Below, piece by piece: positions 39,199-47,579 of a stretch of 64,000 bases of DNA. Each line of letters starts with the position of its first letter. Position 1 is the first letter of the stretch. The notes under the pieces are model-generated. The model ran no database searches. It saw only the letters and a program-made list of their open reading frames with translations, and had not been told where the DNA came from. Both the position numbers and the translations under genes were made by a program. The DNA is from Flavobacterium sp. (GTDB lineage: Bacteria > Bacteroidota > Bacteroidia > Flavobacteriales > Flavobacteriaceae), in NCBI RefSeq assembly GCF_039595935.1, contig NZ_JBCNKR010000004.1:495001-559000 (forward strand). Reading direction: 5' to 3'.

Positions 39199-40353
39199 TT
39201 ATTTTAAATCGGCGTATATAGTTTCTGCATTTTGATTTTTAGCCTTAATCTCACTTCCTTCTTTTAAAGAAGCAACACCTTCTAATACTATTTCATCTCC
39301 AGCATTTAAACCGCTTGTTACCACATAAAAATTATTAGTAGTATTTTCAAGTACTGTGATGTTAACATTTTTCGTTTTGCCGTCTTTCCCTATAACTACA
39401 GCAAAAATTTTATCCTGAAGTTCGAATGTGGCACTTTGAGGAATAATTATTCCGTCTTTAACTTCTTTTGGAATACGAACTGTAGTACTGCTTCCGCTTC
39501 TGATAATTCCTTTTGAATTTGGGAAACGGGCTCTCACATTTACCGTACCGGTTTCAGTGTTAATTAATCCATTTACGGTTTCGATATGCCCTTTTTCGTC
39601 ATACGTTGTACCATCAGAAAGTACCAAAGAAACTGCCGGCATACTCTTAACTTTTTGGTTTAATGAAGCTCCAGCATCTTTTGTAAAATTCAAAAGTGCT
39701 TTTTCATTTAAAGCAAAATAAGCATATACATTACCTATACTCGAAACGGTTGTTAAAGGTTCGGCTGTATTCGAACTTACCAAACTTCCTAAACGAAACG
39801 GAATCGATCCCACAACTCCGCTAACCGGACTTGTAACGGTTGTATAACCCAAATTAGTTTTAGCATTTACCAAAGCTGCATTTGCCTGAGCTAGAGAAGC
39901 TAAAGCAGATTCATAAGTATATTGTGCCGATTCTAAATCGTATTTGCTGATAATTCCTTTTTCAACCAAAGGTTTTACTTTATTCACTGCCAGTTTTGCT
40001 GAACTTACATCTGCCTGTGCACTTTTAATGCTTGCTGTTGCTGTTCTTACTTGCTGCTCGTATTCCGGAGCGCTGATTTTAAATAAAGGCTGTCCGGCTT
40101 TTACAACCGCTCCTTCATCTACAAAAATTTTATCGATATATCCTTCGACTCTTGGTCGGATTTCTATGTTTTGCTGTCCCTGAATACTCGCCGGATAATC
40201 GCTGTTTAAAGTAGCCGATTCTGGCTGTAAAGTCAGTGTTTTATATTCTTTAACCTGCGGTGCACCTCCGGCCTGAGCCGATTTATCATTTTTACCGCAA
40301 GATGCGATAATAACTGATGCTGCGAGAATGCTTAAAAATGATTGCTTATTCAT
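39199..40353 (-). CDS. RND periplasmic adaptor lipoprotein (AcrA-like)
   Basis: A membrane-fusion protein of 384 residues if started at the internal Met (40353), where MNKQSFLSILAASVIIASCG gives a proper lipoprotein signal with Cys19; a longer frame from 40413 adds 20 residues that break this signal. Then come the biotinyl/barrel-sandwich halves (YIDKIFVDEGAVVKAGQPLF and LGYTTVTSPVSGVVGSIPFR), a coiled-coil hairpin between, beta-barrel (VRARFPNSKGIIRSGSSTTV) and membrane-proximal domain. It is the first gene of the operon. The gap upstream carries the candidate operator at 40487-40504. Confidence 0.92.
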   Translation of the reverse strand: MNKQSFLSILAASVIIASCGKNDKSAQAGGAPQVKEYKTLTLQPESATLNSDYPASIQGQQNIEIRPRVEGYIDKIFVDEGAVVKAGQPLFKISAPEYEQQVRTATASIKSAQADVSSAKLAVNKVKPLVEKGIISKYDLESAQYTYESALASLAQANAALVNAKTNLGYTTVTSPVSGVVGSIPFRLGSLVSSNTAEPLTTVSSIGNVYAYFALNEKALLNFTKDAGASLNQKVKSMPAVSLVLSDGTTYDEKGHIETVNGLINTETGTVNVRARFPNSKGIIRSGSSTTVRIPKEVKDGIIIPQSATFELQDKIFAVVIGKDGKTKNVNITVLENTTNNFYVVTSGLNAGDEIVLEGVASLKEGSEIKAKNQNAETIYADLK

Positions 40354-40620
40354 TTGAAATAATATGTAATTATCGATTATATGCAGACAAAAGAAATAAA
40401 ATATCGCAAGCAAAAATTTTCAAATAGACGAAGACCAAAAGAGAATCGACAAATATAATCTCAGACACGATGGGCTTTATATAAAAATTAAACAAGTGTT
40501 TAATTACTAACTCATCGGCTCTAAAATGGTTTTTAGGGAGTGTAAATCTATTTTTAGCGATTGCTTCAAAATTACATGCAAATAAACTGTAATATTGCCT
40601 TTTAAAAACTACAAAAATCA
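40354..40620. promoter_or_regulatory. Divergent RND/LytS promoter region with 18-bp palindrome
   Basis: ATTAAACAAGTGTTTAAT (40487-40504) has 8-nt perfect arms around AG, the size and symmetry of TetR-family operators often found at RND pumps. No TetR gene is in the window. No clear TANNTTTG was found for either direction. Confidence 0.6.
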
Positions 40621-41661
40621 ATGGCATCTTACTTAAACAGACCTTATTTATTTACCGGACTGCACATTTTAAGCTGGTTATTATTAGGCTTTATTATGCT
40701 GTTTTACATACCAATAACATGGAACGTCGTGCTTCCGGGCGTGTTCTGGCTTTGGCAGATGATTATTTTGTTTCTGCTTATTATTATTTTTTATTCTAAT
40801 GCTAAAATTATAGTTCCAAAAACCATTTTTAAAGACAATACTTCTCCGTTTTTAATGTGGGTATTTATAATCGCTTTTGTGATGCAGCTTATTGCGTATT
40901 TCTATACTTCGCAAACTGATCTTCATACAAAAGTCAGCTTGGTTTTAGGATTTAAAAAATATCGAAATCCGTATTTTGACAATTATGTTTTAATGCTCAC
41001 TTTACTGGTTTTAGGAATCAGTACGAGCTGGGCGATGTTACAATATTGGCAGAAAGCCGCACAGCACAAACAGAAACTGGAACAGGATAAAACCGTTGCA
41101 GAATTAGCAATGCTAAAGGCGCAGATTAATCCGCATTTTTTCTTTAATTCTTTAAACAGTATTTATTCTTTAACGTATACCGATATTGAAGATTCAAGAA
41201 ATGCACTTCATACGCTGAGCAGAATGATGCGTTATTTACTTTACAGCACAGAAGAAACAACCTTGCTGAAAGAGGCCGAATTTATGAGAGATTTTATCGC
41301 TTTGATGAAACTTCGTGCCAATAAAAAACTGACCATTACAACTGATATTCCAGAAAAAATACACGATTATCCAATTGTTCCGATGTTATTACTACCTTTA
41401 GTAGAAAATGCTTTTAAACACGGAATTCACGCTACAGACAAAAGCGAAATTCATATTAAACTGAGACAAGACGGAAGCAATCTCGAATTTGAAGTTGAAA
41501 ATACCTATTTCGAAAAAACATCAAATACAGATGAAGGCGGCATTGGATTAACAAATACCAAACGCAGACTGCATTTAATTTATCCGAATAAACATTCGCT
41601 AAAAGCCGGAATTGCCGAAAATGGAATGTACAATGTAAAACTGCAAATAAACTTAGAATAA
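40621..41661 (+). CDS. LytS/YehU-type sensor histidine kinase
   Basis: A 346-residue membrane kinase. Four hydrophobic segments (about 10-30, 42-62, 75-98, 121-140) are followed by a His_kinase (PF06580) domain with the phosphoacceptor H172 in AQINPHFFFNSLNSIYSL and the ATPase N-box (PMLLLPLVENAFKHGIHA, about 258-275). The ATPase G-region GGIGLTNTKRRL is near the end. It overlaps the next gene by 1 bp. The family senses an unknown membrane signal and phosphorylates a LytTR regulator. It is divergent from the efflux operon, so pump control is plausible but not shown. Confidence 0.92.
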   Translation: MASYLNRPYLFTGLHILSWLLLGFIMLFYIPITWNVVLPGVFWLWQMIILFLLIIIFYSNAKIIVPKTIFKDNTSPFLMWVFIIAFVMQLIAYFYTSQTDLHTKVSLVLGFKKYRNPYFDNYVLMLTLLVLGISTSWAMLQYWQKAAQHKQKLEQDKTVAELAMLKAQINPHFFFNSLNSIYSLTYTDIEDSRNALHTLSRMMRYLLYSTEETTLLKEAEFMRDFIALMKLRANKKLTITTDIPEKIHDYPIVPMLLLPLVENAFKHGIHATDKSEIHIKLRQDGSNLEFEVENTYFEKTSNTDEGGIGLTNTKRRLHLIYPNKHSLKAGIAENGMYNVKLQINLE

Positions 41662-42395
41662 TGACACAATTAAGATGTATAGCAGTAGACGATGAACCTC
41701 TCGCATTAAAACTGGTCGAAACCTTTATTGAGCAGACGCCTTTTTTACAGCTCACGGCAAGCTGCGACAATGCGGTTGAAGCTATGAGTTTAATTAGGGA
41801 AAAACAGCCTGATTTGGTTTTTCTGGATATCAATATGCCCAATTTAACCGGAATGGAACTTGCAAGGCTTTTGCAGGAACAGCCGGGACAGGTTCCAAAA
41901 ATTGTTTTTACGACCGCTTACAATCATTATGCAATTGAAGGTTATAAGGTTAATGCCGTAGATTATCTTTTAAAACCTTTTAGCTACGAAGAGTTTTTGC
42001 GTGCTGCCAATAAAGTAATGCAGTTAACAGAAGAAGCTTCAAACAACAACCATCATTCTGTTAGTGCAGACGATGAATTTATCTTTTTAAAAGTAGAATA
42101 TCAATGGGTTAGAATTTCTTTTAAAGATATTTTATACATAGAAAGTTTAAAAGATTATGTAAAAGTTCATTTAGATGATTCGCAAAAGGCACTTCTTTCT
42201 TTGATTTCTTTAAAAGCGCTTGAAGAAAAAATGCCGTCATCAAAATTTATGAGAATACACCGCTCGTTTATTGTTTCGCTGGAAAAAATAAATGCCATTA
42301 CCAAGAACTCTATTTTTATAGGAAAAACAGAAATTACGGTTGGCGAACAATATAAAGAAACGTTTAAAACCATTGTGGACAAATGGTTAAAGTAG
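41661..42395 (+). CDS. LytTR-family response regulator
   Basis: A 244-residue regulator with receiver domain (D10, D11, phosphoacceptor D56 in VFLDINMP) and a C-terminal LytTR DNA-binding domain (about 140-240; FIFLKVEYQWVRISFKDILY, then SLKDYVKVHL, and FMRIHRSFIVSLEKINAI). Its start codon overlaps the kinase stop in ATGA. It is the partner of the LytS kinase. LytTR proteins bind direct repeats near promoters; the neighbouring divergent gap is a possible target. Confidence 0.93.
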   Translation: MTQLRCIAVDDEPLALKLVETFIEQTPFLQLTASCDNAVEAMSLIREKQPDLVFLDINMPNLTGMELARLLQEQPGQVPKIVFTTAYNHYAIEGYKVNAVDYLLKPFSYEEFLRAANKVMQLTEEASNNNHHSVSADDEFIFLKVEYQWVRISFKDILYIESLKDYVKVHLDDSQKALLSLISLKALEEKMPSSKFMRIHRSFIVSLEKINAITKNSIFIGKTEITVGEQYKETFKTIVDKWLK

Positions 42396-42414
42396 AATTG
42401 AAAATTTTAGTATC

Positions 42415-42708
42415 ATGCAAAAAAGATCCAACAAATATTATTTAACCCTAAGTTTAAAAGAATACGCAAACGGCGACACCCAGCCAGCAAAAGAACTGGG
42501 AATTGAATTTGATAATCACGACGAAATTTTTGGAATTATCCAGAGAATAAAAGACAAAAACATATTTGAAAATGCATCTGAAGCTACACAATTTGCCATA
42601 GGCTTAAAATTGTTCAGCGAGATCAAACTTAAACACCGAAATAATCCTTTATTTGAGGAGTTAAACGAAGTTTTTCCTATCTTCATGAAAAAACTAAAAA
42701 GCTTGTAA
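42415..42708 (+). CDS. DUF3861 family small protein
   Basis: A 97-residue protein matching the DUF3861 pattern: an N-terminal KYYLTLSLKEYANGDTQP, an IEFDNHDEIFGIIQRIKDKN core, and the end FAIGLKLFSEIKLKHRNNPLFEELN. No function is known to me. It starts 19 bp after the response regulator and probably shares its mRNA. The stop codon lies inside a hairpin (42697-42726). Confidence 0.8.
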   Translation: MQKRSNKYYLTLSLKEYANGDTQPAKELGIEFDNHDEIFGIIQRIKDKNIFENASEATQFAIGLKLFSEIKLKHRNNPLFEELNEVFPIFMKKLKSL

Positions 42709-42726
42709 TTCTTTACAGGCTTTTTT
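42697..42726 (+). terminator. Terminator overlapping the DUF3861 stop
   Basis: AAAAGCTTGTAA (42697-42708) pairs, with a G:U, with TTACAGGCTTTT (42713-42724), followed by T residues. The stop TAA is within the left arm. Confidence 0.7.
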
Positions 42727-42820
42727 TATTTTAATTATGAAAGAAAATCAAAATGTTATGTAAATGAGGTGATTATCGATTTCATTAATTTTATAAGAAT
42801 GATCTAAAAAAAATTGCCTT

Positions 42821-43819
42821 ATGATACATAAACATGGACTAATTATCACTAAAACGGAATTGGATTTTGAATTTGAAGGCGTTCTAAATCCGGCCGTTAT
42901 TGCCGAAGACGGAAAAATTCATATTTTTTACAGAGCCGTTGCTTTAGGAAATCATTCTACAATTGGTTATTGCAGGCTTTCTGATCCGTTAACTATCGAA
43001 GAGCGATACCAATATCCAGTTATAGTTCCCGAAACTCCCAATGAAAAATACGGAGTTGAAGATCCCAGAATTGTAAAAATAGACGATCTGTATTATCTCT
43101 CTTACTGCGGTTATGACGGCGAAAATGCATTTGGATGTGTGGCTACTTCATCTGATCTAAAAACTTTCACGAAACACGGTATTGTCGTTCCGCAATTATC
43201 TGGTGATGAATTGCGTTCGCTTATAAAAAATCAGCAGGATTTAAATATAAAATACTTTCAGCCAAGTACCGGAAGTAGTTATGTTTGGGACAAAAATGTT
43301 GTTTTCTTTCCAAGAAAAATAAACGGAAAACTTCATTTTCTGCATAGAATTCGTCCCGGAATTCAGATTGCTTCAGTTCATCATCTTGCAGAATTAAATT
43401 CGGATTATTGGAAAAATTATATGCTCGATTTTAAAAATCATATTGTACTCGATCCAAAATTCACACACGAATTGAGTTATCTCGGAAATGGTGCTCCTCC
43501 AATAGAAACTGAACATGGCTGGCTTTTAATTTATCATGGCGTTCACGACACTATAAACGGTTATATGTATGTGGCTTGTGCAGCGCTTCTGGATATTGAC
43601 GATCCAACAAAAGAAATCGCCAGACTGCCTTATCCTTTATTTATTCCGGATCAGCCTTGGGAATTAAAAGGTTATGTCAATTATGTTTGTTTTCCAACCG
43701 GAACAGTTTTAGACGACGAAGAACTTTATATTTATTACGGTGCCGCCGATGAAGGAATTGCCTGTGCTTCGATTAATATAAACATTCTTTTGACAGAACT
43801 TCTGGCTAATAAGGTTTAG
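42821..43819 (+). CDS. GH130-family mannoside phosphorylase/hydrolase
   Basis: A 332-residue cytoplasmic five-bladed beta-propeller. The GH130 signatures are NPAVIAEDGKIHIFYRAV, YGVEDPRIVKIDDLYYLSYC (with the Asp of the family) and GNGAPPIETEHGWLLIYHGV. Most members phosphorolyse beta-mannosides; some hydrolyse. No signal peptide is seen, so it acts inside the cell. It stands alone, far from the pectin genes, with 112 bp before it and no mannan neighbours. Phosphorylase is likelier than hydrolase; not decided here. Confidence 0.87.
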   Translation: MIHKHGLIITKTELDFEFEGVLNPAVIAEDGKIHIFYRAVALGNHSTIGYCRLSDPLTIEERYQYPVIVPETPNEKYGVEDPRIVKIDDLYYLSYCGYDGENAFGCVATSSDLKTFTKHGIVVPQLSGDELRSLIKNQQDLNIKYFQPSTGSSYVWDKNVVFFPRKINGKLHFLHRIRPGIQIASVHHLAELNSDYWKNYMLDFKNHIVLDPKFTHELSYLGNGAPPIETEHGWLLIYHGVHDTINGYMYVACAALLDIDDPTKEIARLPYPLFIPDQPWELKGYVNYVCFPTGTVLDDEELYIYYGAADEGIACASININILLTELLANKV

Positions 43820-43910
43820 TTTTCAGTCAAATCAGATAGTTATAAATATCAATTTACAACTTTTTACATCTAACTTTTTACTTTTTACTTAGCATAAATA
43901 TTGTAAAATT

Positions 43911-43952
43911 GGACTATCAAATTATTTTCTTTTAAATAAAACAAGATAGTCC
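43911..43952. promoter_or_regulatory. Inverted repeat before the MocR gene (candidate autoregulatory operator)
   Basis: GGACTATC (43911-43918) and GATAGTCC (43945-43952) are perfect complements 26 bp apart. The right arm ends two bases before the ATG (43955), so a bound regulator would cover the translation start. A related GGACTACTTT word is at 46753-46762. Confidence 0.6.
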
Positions 43953-43954
43953 AG

Positions 43955-45367
43955 ATGTTACGACCTTGGCAGTTCGAAATTCAGCTAGATAAAAATTGCG
44001 ATAAACCTCTTTATCTGCAAATTGCCGATGCTATTATTCAGGCAGTTAAATCCGGTAAATTATCCAGTGGAAATGCTTTGCCCGGAAGCAGACAACTGGC
44101 AGGTTTATTTCAGGTAAACCGAAATACGGTAATCGAAGCACTCGATGTTTTAATTGCTGAAGGCTGGCTGATTACAATTGATCGAAAAGGAACTTTTGTG
44201 GCGGATGTTTCGCCGGAAATGTTTACTGATAAGAAAAACGAACCGCAGACAAACACTATTTCAAAAGAAATAAAACCACATCTTATTTTTGATGACGGGC
44301 TTCCGGACAGCAGTCTTGCTCCTATGAATGATCTCGCACGTGCTTACAGAGAAATCTTCAACAGAAAATCCCGCAGGCAAATTATGGGTTACAGCTCAGA
44401 ACTTGGTGATATTGAATTTAGAAAAGCTATTGTTCAAATGCTGAATTTTAAAAGAGGTATGAATGTTTCTCCTGACCAAATCTGCATTACACGCGGAAGC
44501 CAGATGGCGATGTATTTAGCCGCGCATTGCCTGCTTTCTAAAGATGATTTTATTATGATTGAAAATCCGGGTTATAAACCAGCCTGGGAAGCTTTTGAAA
44601 ATGCGGGAGCAAAATTACTCCCGATAAATGTAAAATCGGATGGTTTAGATTTGGGCGAAGTCGAATCTTATCTGAAAAAACATTCGAATATAAAAGCAAT
44701 TTACGTAACGCCTCACCACCAGTTTCCTACTACGGTTACTATGAGTTTAAAGAAAAGATTGAAACTTATTGAACTTTCCAATCAATACGGATTTACGATT
44801 ATTGAAGATGATTACGATAACGAATTCCACTTTGGACAAAGACCTATTTTACCTATTTCGAGTTACAGTAAGGCCAAAAACTTTGTTTACATTGGTACTT
44901 TGAGCAAAATTGTGGCTCCGGCTTTGCGTATAGGTTATTTAGCAACTTCTATTGAAAATATAGAGAAAATTGCCCGACACAGAAAAATAATCGACGTTCA
45001 GGGCGACAACATTATGGAAGAAGCTATTTTGAATCTTATTAACGAAGGAAAAATAAAACGACACCTCAAAAAAACGAGTCTTATTTATAAGGCTAAAAGA
45101 GATTATTTTGAAAGTCTCTGCAAACTCTATCTTAAAGATAAAATCATGTTGACAAAACCAGAAGGCGGTCTGGCATTTTGGATTGTTCCAAAAAATGAAA
45201 TTGATCTTCAAAAAGTTTGTAATGAATTACTAAAAAAAGGAATTCAGATTATGAGTCCTGAGAAATTTAGTTTTGAAAATCCGGTTTCAGGACTGCGTTT
45301 AGGTTATGCTTCATTAAATGAAAAACAAATGGAAGAAGGCATTTTGGCACTTTCAAAATATTTATAA
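43955..45367 (+). CDS. MocR-type GntR regulator fused to aminotransferase domain (PdxR-like)
   Basis: A 470-residue protein with an N-terminal GntR winged helix (KPLYLQIADAIIQAVKSGKL, about 18-75), a linker, and a fold-type I PLP aminotransferase domain (about 130-470). The PLP lysine is K318 in YIGTLSKIVAPALRIGYL. Such MocR proteins sense PLP or amino compounds; PdxR is one member. The first base of the start follows an 8-nt inverted repeat, likely its own operator. Its 3' end overlaps the convergent MarR gene by 6 bp. The PLPBP homologue nearby points to vitamin B6, but this is inference. Confidence 0.9.
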   Translation: MLRPWQFEIQLDKNCDKPLYLQIADAIIQAVKSGKLSSGNALPGSRQLAGLFQVNRNTVIEALDVLIAEGWLITIDRKGTFVADVSPEMFTDKKNEPQTNTISKEIKPHLIFDDGLPDSSLAPMNDLARAYREIFNRKSRRQIMGYSSELGDIEFRKAIVQMLNFKRGMNVSPDQICITRGSQMAMYLAAHCLLSKDDFIMIENPGYKPAWEAFENAGAKLLPINVKSDGLDLGEVESYLKKHSNIKAIYVTPHHQFPTTVTMSLKKRLKLIELSNQYGFTIIEDDYDNEFHFGQRPILPISSYSKAKNFVYIGTLSKIVAPALRIGYLATSIENIEKIARHRKIIDVQGDNIMEEAILNLINEGKIKRHLKKTSLIYKAKRDYFESLCKLYLKDKIMLTKPEGGLAFWIVPKNEIDLQKVCNELLKKGIQIMSPEKFSFENPVSGLRLGYASLNEKQMEEGILALSKYL

Positions 45368-45967
45368 ACGGGCAGGTTTATGATCCTGACAATCCAGTCT
45401 AATATCGCTGTTTTCAAGTTTTACAGCTAATAATTTACAATGATTATTTCCGTTTTGCTGTACAAAATAACCGCAATTATGGCAAGTGCTCTGAACATTT
45501 ATAACATGTAAATCATGCAGCTGCTGAATTAGTGAGCTAACAGTATTCCACAAAATAGTTTTCTCATTTTGAGATTTAACCGATATTAAATCAAACAGCG
45601 GATCTGTAAAATCTTCAATCAACAAAACCATTTCCAATCCTTTTGTTGTCAACTCCATTGTATAACTTCTGGAATCGGCAGTATTTACAGTTTTTGAAAT
45701 ATATTTTTTTTGTTCCAAAATTTTAATCGTATCGCTAATCGTGGCTTTGGTTAAATTAAATTCTTTTGCCATATAACTTACGGTTGCTCTGTTTTTGGTG
45801 TGATGCTTTATAAAAATCAAAAGCTGAATCTGTATCGGACTCAAATCATATTTTTTAGCCTTTTCCCATAACAAAACCCTGAAAACTTGTGATAAGCGTT
45901 CAAAACCTGCCGTGATTTTTCCGTCCAGATTATTATTCTGTGTTTCTAAATCGAATATGTTTTTCAT
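45362..45967 (-). CDS. MarR-family regulator with C-terminal Cys cluster
   Basis: A 201-residue protein. Residues 20-150 form a MarR winged-helix fold (IQIQLLIFIKHHTKNRATVS, KEFNLTKATISDTIKILEQK). The C-terminal ~45 residues add four cysteines (C162, C165, C177, C193; CHNCGYF, NHCKLLA, LDCQDH), a pattern of a metal or redox site not normal in MarR. It overlaps the convergent MocR gene by 6 bp. DUF2024 and a mini-thioredoxin gene lie 73 and 438 bp upstream on the same strand. A redox- or metal-controlled regulon is plausible. Confidence 0.82.
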   Translation of the reverse strand: MKNIFDLETQNNNLDGKITAGFERLSQVFRVLLWEKAKKYDLSPIQIQLLIFIKHHTKNRATVSYMAKEFNLTKATISDTIKILEQKKYISKTVNTADSRSYTMELTTKGLEMVLLIEDFTDPLFDLISVKSQNEKTILWNTVSSLIQQLHDLHVINVQSTCHNCGYFVQQNGNNHCKLLAVKLENSDIRLDCQDHKPARL

Positions 45968-46040
45968 GATTCAAATAAATAAAATAGACTGAAAGTCCCC
46001 ACACTTTCAGCCTATCGAATTAATAATTCTATGCGAAAAA

Positions 46041-46304
46041 TTAATAACAATTTTCCATTTCAATAATCGAAAATCCGTTTTTAAGAATTTGATTTTCAAT
46101 ATCAGCCGGAGCTTTATCAATATGACAAAATCTACATTCTTTAGAAGTCAAAGGCTGACCTTCCTGCAAAACTGTTTTAAGATCTTCTTTTCCGTATTCA
46201 AAAACCTGATTAGCGTCGACTGTATTTTCATCGACCAAAATATCAAAATGCATTATTTTACCGTCTTTTCGGGTTACATAAGTATCCCATACTGCTACTT
46301 TCAT
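46041..46304 (-). CDS. DUF2024 family protein
   Basis: An 87-residue protein that matches DUF2024: MKVAVWDTYVTRKDGKIMHF, DILVDENTVD and the metal-like CRFCH motif (C57, C60, H61) plus C86 near the end. Function unknown. It lies upstream of the MarR gene on the same strand; the Cys/His set echoes the four-Cys tail there. Confidence 0.85.
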   Translation of the reverse strand: MKVAVWDTYVTRKDGKIMHFDILVDENTVDANQVFEYGKEDLKTVLQEGQPLTSKECRFCHIDKAPADIENQILKNGFSIIEMENCY

Positions 46305-46356
46305 TTTTATTATTATTAGTTTATTGTTTTTAGTTTATTGTTTTCTCTGATGATTC

Positions 46357-46389
46357 AACTTTGTCAAAGTTTAAAACTTTGACAAAGTT
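46357..46389. repeat. Family H palindrome, copy 2
   Basis: AACTTTGTCAAAGTTTAAA and its complement form a 33-bp palindrome 17 bp after the stop of the mini-thioredoxin gene. The first copy is at 16141-16173. Confidence 0.8.
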
Positions 46390-46405
46390 TGAATTCTACA
46401 TACAT

Positions 46406-46633
46406 TTACCCAATCACTTCTTCCATAGAAGCACCAAAATTAATGTGCAATACATTTCCGTTTGGAGTTACTAAAGCCGGAACCGATTTTAAACCAGCCT
46501 TTTGCGCTTCAGCAATTCGGGATCTGTCTTCTCCAAGATGTACTACTTCAACATCTTTTACTAAATTTAAAATGTCATGTTCTGCGCTTACGCAAACTGG
46601 ACAACCTGCGTGATAAAAAATTGATTTGCTCAT
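46406..46633 (-). CDS. Small thioredoxin/glutaredoxin-fold protein
   Basis: A 75-residue protein with a CPVC site at 11-14 (YHAGCPVCVSAEHDIL), then a VEVVHLGEDRSRIAEAQK strand/helix and the cis-Pro-like SVPALVTPNG. It is shorter than a full thioredoxin and resembles mini-glutaredoxins that exchange thiols or electrons in the cytoplasm. Its neighbours are DUF2024 and the Cys-rich MarR protein on the same strand, and the PLPBP homologue on the other. Confidence 0.8.
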   Translation of the reverse strand: MSKSIFYHAGCPVCVSAEHDILNLVKDVEVVHLGEDRSRIAEAQKAGLKSVPALVTPNGNVLHINFGASMEEVIG

Positions 46634-46816
46634 CTTGATTTGATTTTAATTTGACTTCATTGCCGAGACAAAATTAGGCAGGATACCTAACCATCAACTG
46701 ATCCAGTTTTGTCTTTTTAGGGCATTTTCTGGTCTGTTTGTATTCTATATCTGGACTACTTTAGATATAAAAAACTGGATCTTTTACACGTTCCAAATCA
46801 GCAATATCTTTGTAAT
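46634..46816. promoter_or_regulatory. Divergent mini-thioredoxin/PLPBP region with inverted repeat
   Basis: GATCCAGTTTTG (46700-46711) is complemented at 11 of 12 positions near AAAAACTGGATC (46771-46782), about 60 bp apart. Between them CTGGACTACTTT (46751-46762) shares GGACTA with the MocR-gene repeat at 43911. MocR control of the PLPBP gene is a guess. Confidence 0.45.
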
Positions 46817-47548
46817 ATGAAAGAGGATATTATTTTTAATTTAAAACAGGTTCACGATCGTATCGAACAAGCTTGTAAAAATTCAGGCAGAGAAGTTTCT
46901 GATGTTCAGTTATTATTAGCAACCAAAACAGTTCCTGCCGGCAGCATACGAATTGCAATTGAAGCCGGAGAAACGCTTATAGGCGAAAATAAAATGCAGG
47001 AATTTCGGGATAAGGATTCAGAATTAAAAGATTTGAATATCGAAAGGCATTTTATTGGCCATCTGCAGACCAATAAAGTCAAAGATGTTTTAAAATATGT
47101 GAGCTGCATTCAATCTTTAGACCGATTAAGTCTGGCAGAAGAACTGCACAAACAGCTTCAAAAAGAAAACCGGACTATTGATGTTTTTATTCAGGTTAAT
47201 ACTTCTTTTGAAGAAAGTAAATTTGGCCTTTCTCCAACTAAAGTTATTCCGTTTATTAAAGAAATCAGGAAATATGATACTTTAAAAATCAAAGGGTTAA
47301 TGACAATTGGTTTGTTAGATGTTGAGAAAGAAAAAATGCGTCCGTCGCTTCAATTACTTCGAAAAGTTAGAGATGAAATTTACGACGCTAAAATTGAAAA
47401 TTTAACTGATTTAAAACTATCAATGGGAATGTCTCAGGATTTAGAACTGGCTATAGCCGAAGGTTCTAATATTGTTAGAATAGGAACTTCAATTTTTGGA
47501 AACCGTTTTTTAGGCAAAGAAATCTGGAATGAAAATATTGCAGAATAA
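46817..47548 (+). CDS. YggS/PLPBP-family pyridoxal-phosphate homeostasis protein
   Basis: A 243-residue cytoplasmic TIM-barrel PLP-binding protein. The family motifs are LLLATKTVPAGSIRIAIEAG (PLP lysine in ATKTV), IGENKMQEFRDK, RHFIGHLQTNKVK, FIQVNTSFEESKFGLSP and KLSMGMSQDLELAIAEGSNI. It has no known enzyme activity; it keeps PLP balanced. The gene is upstream of the AAA+ ATPase by 31 bp and close to the MocR regulator, itself a PLP protein. Confidence 0.93.
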   Translation: MKEDIIFNLKQVHDRIEQACKNSGREVSDVQLLLATKTVPAGSIRIAIEAGETLIGENKMQEFRDKDSELKDLNIERHFIGHLQTNKVKDVLKYVSCIQSLDRLSLAEELHKQLQKENRTIDVFIQVNTSFEESKFGLSPTKVIPFIKEIRKYDTLKIKGLMTIGLLDVEKEKMRPSLQLLRKVRDEIYDAKIENLTDLKLSMGMSQDLELAIAEGSNIVRIGTSIFGNRFLGKEIWNENIAE

Positions 47549-47579
47549 AACTTAATTTTGCAAAGCAAATAAATCTCAA

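Noticed and set aside
40354..40413. Longer start of the RND adaptor
   Set aside because: The extra 20 residues precede a perfect lipoprotein signal that would then be internal; the Met at 40353 is better.
41456..41842. 128-codon minus-strand frame over the kinase/regulator junction
   Set aside because: Shadow of two well-defined genes that overlap in ATGA on the other strand.
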